A stretch of 64,000 nucleotides of DNA from Ciona savignyi (lineage: Eukaryota; Chordata; Ascidiacea; Phlebobranchia; Cionidae): positions 659,447-723,446 of the forward strand of contig CH003024.1 of assembly GCA_000149265.1 (NCBI GenBank). The letters run 5' to 3'. The notes below the pieces were generated by a model. The model was not told the DNA's origin, did no database searches, and saw only the letters and a program-made list of their open reading frames with translations. The translations under genes were made by a program, and so were the position numbers. Below are positions 59,101-64,000 of this stretch, one piece after another. Every line of letters begins with the position of its first letter. Position 1 is the first letter of the stretch.

Positions 59101-60106
59101 TTTGTCAATTCACTAGGTTTACGGGACGTGTAAGTGTGACCAATCAATCAACTCTCTTTGCGGTTGATTTTGCTACCACAACCTTTCGAGGAACACGGTA
59201 TTATACGATTAAGATAAAAATCGCAGTTTTAAGGGCTGGGTTCGATCCTAGAACCTTTGTAGTATGGCCACCATGCCAGAACCGTCACACTAACCGAACA
59301 GGCAAAATTATAAATTGTATTAAATCCGGAACGGTCCTTAAGGGTTGGAACTAGTCCAGAATTAAAAACCACACGACTTTGCGCTTTCGTCTATTAGTTT
59401 ATTTTCGACTATACATATAGATTCACAACGCGAGTGAGATTTTAACATGACGGGCATGTCATTTAAGATGTTAGATCCCATGAGCTTTAGGTCGTAGTCG
59501 CCATTTCAGGCGCCGAAGCGACACGGGGAGGATTAGTTTACGTCCGAAATTTAAAACAGGAAAAAAGGAGAGAATAAATAACAAGGAACAAATGAAAAAA
59601 CAACGAGATTAATTAGGTTAAAACGCAGGTAGGTAATACTGCCGACCTAGATGTAGAATGCACTGCACGATATAATGAAAGGTACAAGTTGAAAAGTAGT
59701 ATGCTGTGAATAATAATGAACCAATGAAGTAACTATTTGGCAGATGTAAGGATAAGTTCAGCCGAAGAAGTTACGCTGAAAAATAAAAAAATGAGGTTAG
59801 ATTTTATTCAATTTAGAAGTCACGGAAATCGCCGGCCATTGTTTAATTCAGGCACAACTTATAATATTACTGCCCTAATTAATTTGGGTTGCCAGACGAT
59901 AATAGAGCTAAGTAAATTAATGGATTGAAAAAAAACTAGAAATGTCCAACATGTATAACACACTGCAATAGAAACCCGACTGTTTTGACACAGGGTAATC
60001 GTCAGTATTACAACCCTGCGTTTTCCACCACCCGGCAACAAACACAGATCAAATTTTCCTATTTAAATATCTTTAGCGCAGTTAATTGCCCAGATTCTAG
60101 TTATTC
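56166..60106. other. Stretch between TMEM200-like copy 2 and the trefoil gene
   Basis: About 3.9 kb parallel to 45536-49454, with no supported gene. Unit 2 has about 65 bp here (58396-58460) that unit 1 lacks. A plus-strand frame at 59037-59354 crosses GGGCTGGGTTCGATCCTAGA, a B-box-like text, and is not a credible gene. A candidate poly(A) signal for the trefoil gene is at 59803-59808. Confidence 0.6.
59803..59808 (-). terminator. Candidate poly(A) signal of the trefoil gene
   Basis: AATAAA on the minus strand, about 300 bp past the stop codon at 60107-60109. The same signal exists in unit 1 at 49159-49164. Confidence 0.45.
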
Positions 60107-63100
60107 TTACTCACTTTTTTTAAAACACCATGGGGCGCCTGGAATAAGGATTTCCGGCATGTAACAGCATCCTTTCACAAGGACGCACTCGTGGTAGTCG
60201 AATTGGCCACAGTCCTCTCTGGAGGTCGGGGCAAGGGTATCTCGGTCCTTGCATACAGGGGCCGCTGAAAAAAGGTCCAGGTATTAAGAGGGATATGGAT
60301 ATACAGTCGTGTGACCGAGTGGTTACCGCGACCAATGTATATACCGACTCTTAAACAAAAAACGGTCCTGGAGACGAGCCCATCATGGGTTCGAAACTTG
60401 GCTCGGTAAAAAAAGAAAAAAAAAGAAAAAAATGAAGGATATGAATAAGACGGTTAGCAGCAAGCGAGGTGGTTTATAAAAGTGGTAAATCAAGGGGGTT
60501 TTTAAAAACTACTTACAAACAAGATTTGTGGGGCTTAGTTACGATGCCATAAAAAAATTTTTGCCAAGACCGTTTTTTGTATATAAGTTGGTATGTGTGT
60601 CGGTCGCTTTAACCATTCGGCCACATCACAATACAAAAACAGTCTTATAAAGGGACCAGCCAATTATAAGTTTAAACCTTGGCCCAATAAAATACATAAA
60701 AAGTTAACTTACGTGCGGCGGGTGCTGCGGTTGTGGTCGGTGCTGCTTGTGTCGGAGCGATCACCACGACTGCAATTGACCATGTTAAACTCTGTATAGG
60801 AATCCTAACAACAGGGTGGGTTTGGGTTCGACTTTATGCGTTCGCGCTAACTGTTTATACAACCATCTAAAGGCCGCTCATAGGTAACGATTAGGGCCAC
60901 CAGCTATAATTTAGCAAGATCGAAGCCAGTCTTAGCTGGAAGCTTGACCCCCAGTGAATTTATAGGCTGAACAAACATTGCAGCTATAAATCCTTCGCAA
61001 TTAGCACTATGTGATAGTTTCGGCAACTATGGATAATCTGATGAATGCTCGAGTTATAGTTTCCCAACATTTTCTCATCTTGAGGGATAAAAGCAAGTAT
61101 TCTTTCTTACCATGTTCGCTTATAGGTAAGTTGTTCGGAACACAGCGCGGTATTGATACGTCGTTGAAATGGTCAAAAACAGGATAGTTTGCAATCAACT
61201 TATAATTTACTAAAAAATACCACCACCTGTCATCCATGACTGGTGATGAACCTAATTCTTTCCTATCAACAATTACCAAAATAATGAATGGCCGAACATA
61301 ATAACCGAAAATATTGGAATATTGGCAAAAATGTCATTTGTACTAGGTTTACCCGTTAGGCAAATAGAGCACAGGATCCAATATCCAGACTTAGGGTCCG
61401 CGCAATGTCAAAAACATTAAGTGTTGTCTTGCAAATGTAATTTTTTTTTAATTCAACAGTAACATCAAAAATATCTATATTTTAGGCCCATATCTAATTA
61501 TAGCCAATGGGTAGGCACTGGTTGTTTTTAGGCCCATATCTAATTATAGTCTTTATAAAGGTAGGCACTGGTTGCAGGTGCGGCCTGGTCTACGACTTAC
61601 TCATTTTCTTGTAGCAGGTGGGAGGCTTCCGGACTCCCAACCCTCGCTCGAGGAAGCTTAGTGTCACCTGCTCGTAGCAGCATCCCGAACCAGATTCACA
61701 CGTCTGTCTCGTCACAACGTCGTTAATGTCCACTGCAAGAAAATGGATTCATTGAAGGAAATTACAGGCGACCTATAGTTCGATGCACAATGGGAACGAA
61801 AGTTTACCAAACGGGAAAAGTTTCGAACCCATGATGGACTGGCCAAGACCATTATTTAATTAGAAATCAACATATAACAGTGTGTGGGTTTTGAGATAAA
61901 CCTAGGTGTATCTAATTTAAGTTGGGCACTATTTGCTGTTCATGACTGCAGGTGCTTACGGTTGTTCTACAAACATAAAAAATATCACACCCAATAAATA
62001 GACCAATTTCAATTAAATCTGACTTGTAATCAGCAGATGAAAAAAGTTTAAAAAAGAGAAAAACATAAAACGTACGTCCGTTCATTGAATTTACGGGGAA
62101 GCACCCGATTCTGTTGGCGTGTGCAACCCTTGAGCATCTTTCTTCCTCCGTTACAAAAGATTCTGCAAAGAGAATGGGATAGTAATGTTACGATCTGAAC
62201 GTTTTGAGTGTCACTACCATAATGCGCTGTAAAAAGGAGAAAATGTTTTATTATATTGAGCAGGAAATTTAAACTAACTTTACCTAGTTTCATAAATACT
62301 TTAATGATAAATGGTTTGCTTTATCGATTAAAAAAAACGGCAATTCCGTTTAAGATTACAAGATAACATTGGGGTATTCCTGCTTAATAAATTACTTGCT
62401 GCCTATTTTTGCCGTAAAAAGTGTGAATTGTAAAAAAAATATTTTGCAACAAACTTTCTAAGAATAGGTCGTAAAACTCACGTAGTTTGTAATAACACCA
62501 TGGCACGGGCGATCTGTATCGAGCTGGATTGATAGTGCTGTCGTAGCAGCATCGGGGATTGGAGATACATTCCTCCTGGCTTATACCTGGAAGGTGGTTT
62601 GTCGCGTTAAAATGGAGGGTGAATTAAAGTTGCTGTTCGGGGATTGGAACACCATAACTACGAGTTGATAAATAACTTGATTGCAAGAGCCAACACCGTG
62701 ATTGCAAAAACGTTTTACTTGGACGTAATTCCCACAGCTTTTGGCTCAAGTATATATTCTTGTGGGTTAAACAACTTAAAATATTGTAAGTTGACTGCTC
62801 GCAGCAGGGCTACTAGAGCTAAACGCTGTATACAGGGTTTCGGTTTAAGTTCAATTTAGTTGACCACAGGATTTAAGAAAACTTCGCTAACTGCATTGCC
62901 CAGCGATACAATCGATTGGTTCCGATTCACCACCTCGAATGACAAGCCAAAGCCATTCCCCTTACCAGACAATGCATAAGCGTCAAATCACCAAACAATT
63001 GACATATCTTACCGGCTTCTCCGCAGTCCTGTCGATCTGCAGGTGCAACTGAGTGACATTGGCCTGTGGAATTAAAACTTTTTATGACAAAGTTTACGCT

Positions 63101-63972
63101 CAACTGACACGTTTAACACTTTAACTTCTCTTAAAAATAAGGGGTCTTTTTAAAAACACTTGTGTCGCCCTCAAACGCTTAACTTGATTCATTTAATATG
63201 CGATATGTTATGTAGATAGAAAATAGCAACACTAAGTGCTGCAATATAGCACTGTAGCACAATATTGCACTGTCAGAAACTGTATAGCAATATTGAACAT
63301 TTAGAGAGTAAGACATTGACGGTGCGAACCTCGTTCAATGTATACTTACCGTAGTTAGCTTTCCTGAAGCAGGCAGGGACGCTCATATCGTTCCAGACTG
63401 GGTCAAAGCAGCAATCCAGTCGACCGCAAGCCGCCTCTCCACCGGGCACCATGGACTGCAAGTTCGGCATGCATTCGTACCTATCATTCCTCTGCACGCC
63501 GCGGCAGGACGCCATGTTGTTTAGATTGAGACCCATGACAACTGTGGAAGAGTTCTCCGTTATTTGAAGGGTCGGATACGTTTGTTATGCATAAGCATAT
63601 TGTGGTAGGACGGGCGTTCATCGTCTAGTTTTCCAGTCAATTTTTCCGAGCTATTGTGCGTATTTATATTCGGCAGTTATTCTAAACGTTTATTTTAAAG
63701 AGCTAAATAAGGTTGTTAGGGGTGGTTAATCCATTTTACCATTAAAAAGCTCACTTAGTGGACATCGTCGGAAACCAGTGAAACAAAGGGATGAACTGAA
63801 GCAGTAAAATGTATATTGCAGTTACCAAAACATGCAATATTTACGGCGATTTTAAAACTTCTTAATTTACGTTTTCGATCTTAAAACAACAACTTACTTG
63901 GTGATGATCCTGCAGGAGGGACATAGGGACCGCCCACAACACCAGGAGAGCTTGTTACTGCCGGCACAACAC
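60107..63972 (-). CDS. Modular secreted multi-trefoil protein, 3' part (at least eight exons, 5' end beyond the window)
   Basis: The exons in transcription order are 63898-63972, 63350-63541, 63013-63063, 62482-62586, 62076-62162, 61601-61732, 60713-60769 and 60107-60264. Every intron is phase 1. The modules are a Pro/Gly/Ser/Val-rich linker; a trefoil (SCRGVQRNDRYEC to DCCFDP and PACFRKAN); a trefoil split over two exons (QCHSVAPADRQDCGEAG joined to ISQEECISNPRCCYD and PWCYYK); another split trefoil (ERCSRVAHANRIGC joined to QTCESGSGCCYE and PTCYKK); an Ala/Pro/Thr linker (APTQAAPTTTAAPAA); and a last trefoil (REDCGQFDYHEC, KGCCYMP, GAPWCFKK) ending SE and stop. Trefoil proteins are secreted, disulfide-locked and often mucin-associated. 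The signal peptide must lie to the right. The third module (exons 5-6) is less regular. The symbol is left blank because the full architecture is not visible. Confidence 0.87.
60301..60425 (+). repeat. Family-1 tRNA-like SINE (unit 2)
   Basis: Head ATACAGTCGTGTGACCGAGT, B-box CATGGGTTCGAAACTTGGCT, long A-rich tail. It is the counterpart of 49650-49760 and sits in the last intron of the trefoil gene. Confidence 0.9.
60553..60695. repeat. Family-1 SINE fragments (unit 2)
   Basis: A minus-strand head fragment (GTCGGTCGCTTTAACCATTC) is fused directly to the 3' part of a plus-strand copy (CAATACAAAAACAGTCTTAT). The 130 bp that separates them in unit 1 is missing. Confidence 0.7.
61802..61862 (-). 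repeat. Family-1 SINE 3' end near the right limit of unit 2
   Basis: AAAGTTTCGAACCCATGATG on the plus strand is the complement of the B-box end. Matching fragments at 51225-51290 and 51493-51553 flank the unit junction in unit 1. Confidence 0.65.
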
Positions 63973-64000
63973 CTGGGAATACAGAACAATTTACCAATAA

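Larger units (their letters stand above)
51609..61985. repeat. Tandem segmental duplication, unit 2
   Basis: It starts with the same ATAATCGCGTTTCTCATTTA as unit 1 and can be followed to about 61985, where GTGCTTACGGTTGTTCTACA passes into sequence not found in unit 1. It carries TMEM200-like copy 2 and the trefoil exons that are continuous with the unique upstream exons. Unit 2 therefore keeps the original gene context on the right. Confidence 0.95.

Noticed and set aside
60120-60335. Minus-strand frame with Pro/Gly/Arg-rich translation
   Set aside because: It is a shadow in another frame of the last trefoil exon and of the neighbouring family-1 SINE.

Overview
The window looks like nuclear DNA of an ascidian tunicate, most likely a Ciona-type genome. 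This is an inference: the DNA is AT-rich, most exons are 50-250 bp, many introns are short (some only 53-58 bp), the proteins are clearly metazoan or chordate in type (PITPNC1, NOL7, UNC93, TMEM200, trefoil, cadherin, calmodulin-like), and two tRNA-derived SINE families are scattered throughout. There is no operon, CRISPR array, rRNA or intact tRNA gene. All multi-exon models were assembled by hand from splice sites, reading phase and remembered family sequences; none was checked by alignment or transcripts.

Left part (1-15069): two plus-strand EF-hand genes, paralogous and sharing one phase-0 intron, the first with four canonical loops and the second degenerate. A 100-base N gap (11646-11745) is flanked by two diverged copies of the same 1.1-1.3 kb sequence, which looks like two haplotypes placed side by side.

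Middle (15070-31895): a PITPNC1-type phosphatidylinositol transfer protein gene (plus strand, 11 exons, with an 8-nt microexon and a GC-AG intron) converges on a four-exon NOL7-like nucleolar protein gene (minus). Next come two UNC93A-like membrane protein genes arranged head to head with matching exon lengths and phases.

Right part (31896-64000): a nested-transposon region, then a small cadherin-type adhesion receptor (minus strand, eight exons). After this lies a tandem segmental duplication of about 10.4 kb (41185-51608 and 51609 to about 61985). Each unit carries one TMEM200-like three-exon gene and the last three exons of a modular multi-trefoil secreted protein gene, all on the minus strand. 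The copy-2 trefoil exons join in phase to five further upstream exons running to the right edge. The copy-1 trefoil exons are cut off from any 5' part and carry a 1-bp deletion that makes a stop.

The genes do not form one pathway. The local themes are gene duplication at several scales (tandem EF-hand pair, inverted UNC93 pair, 10-kb tandem block) and dense SINE/hAT insertion in introns and intergenic DNA.
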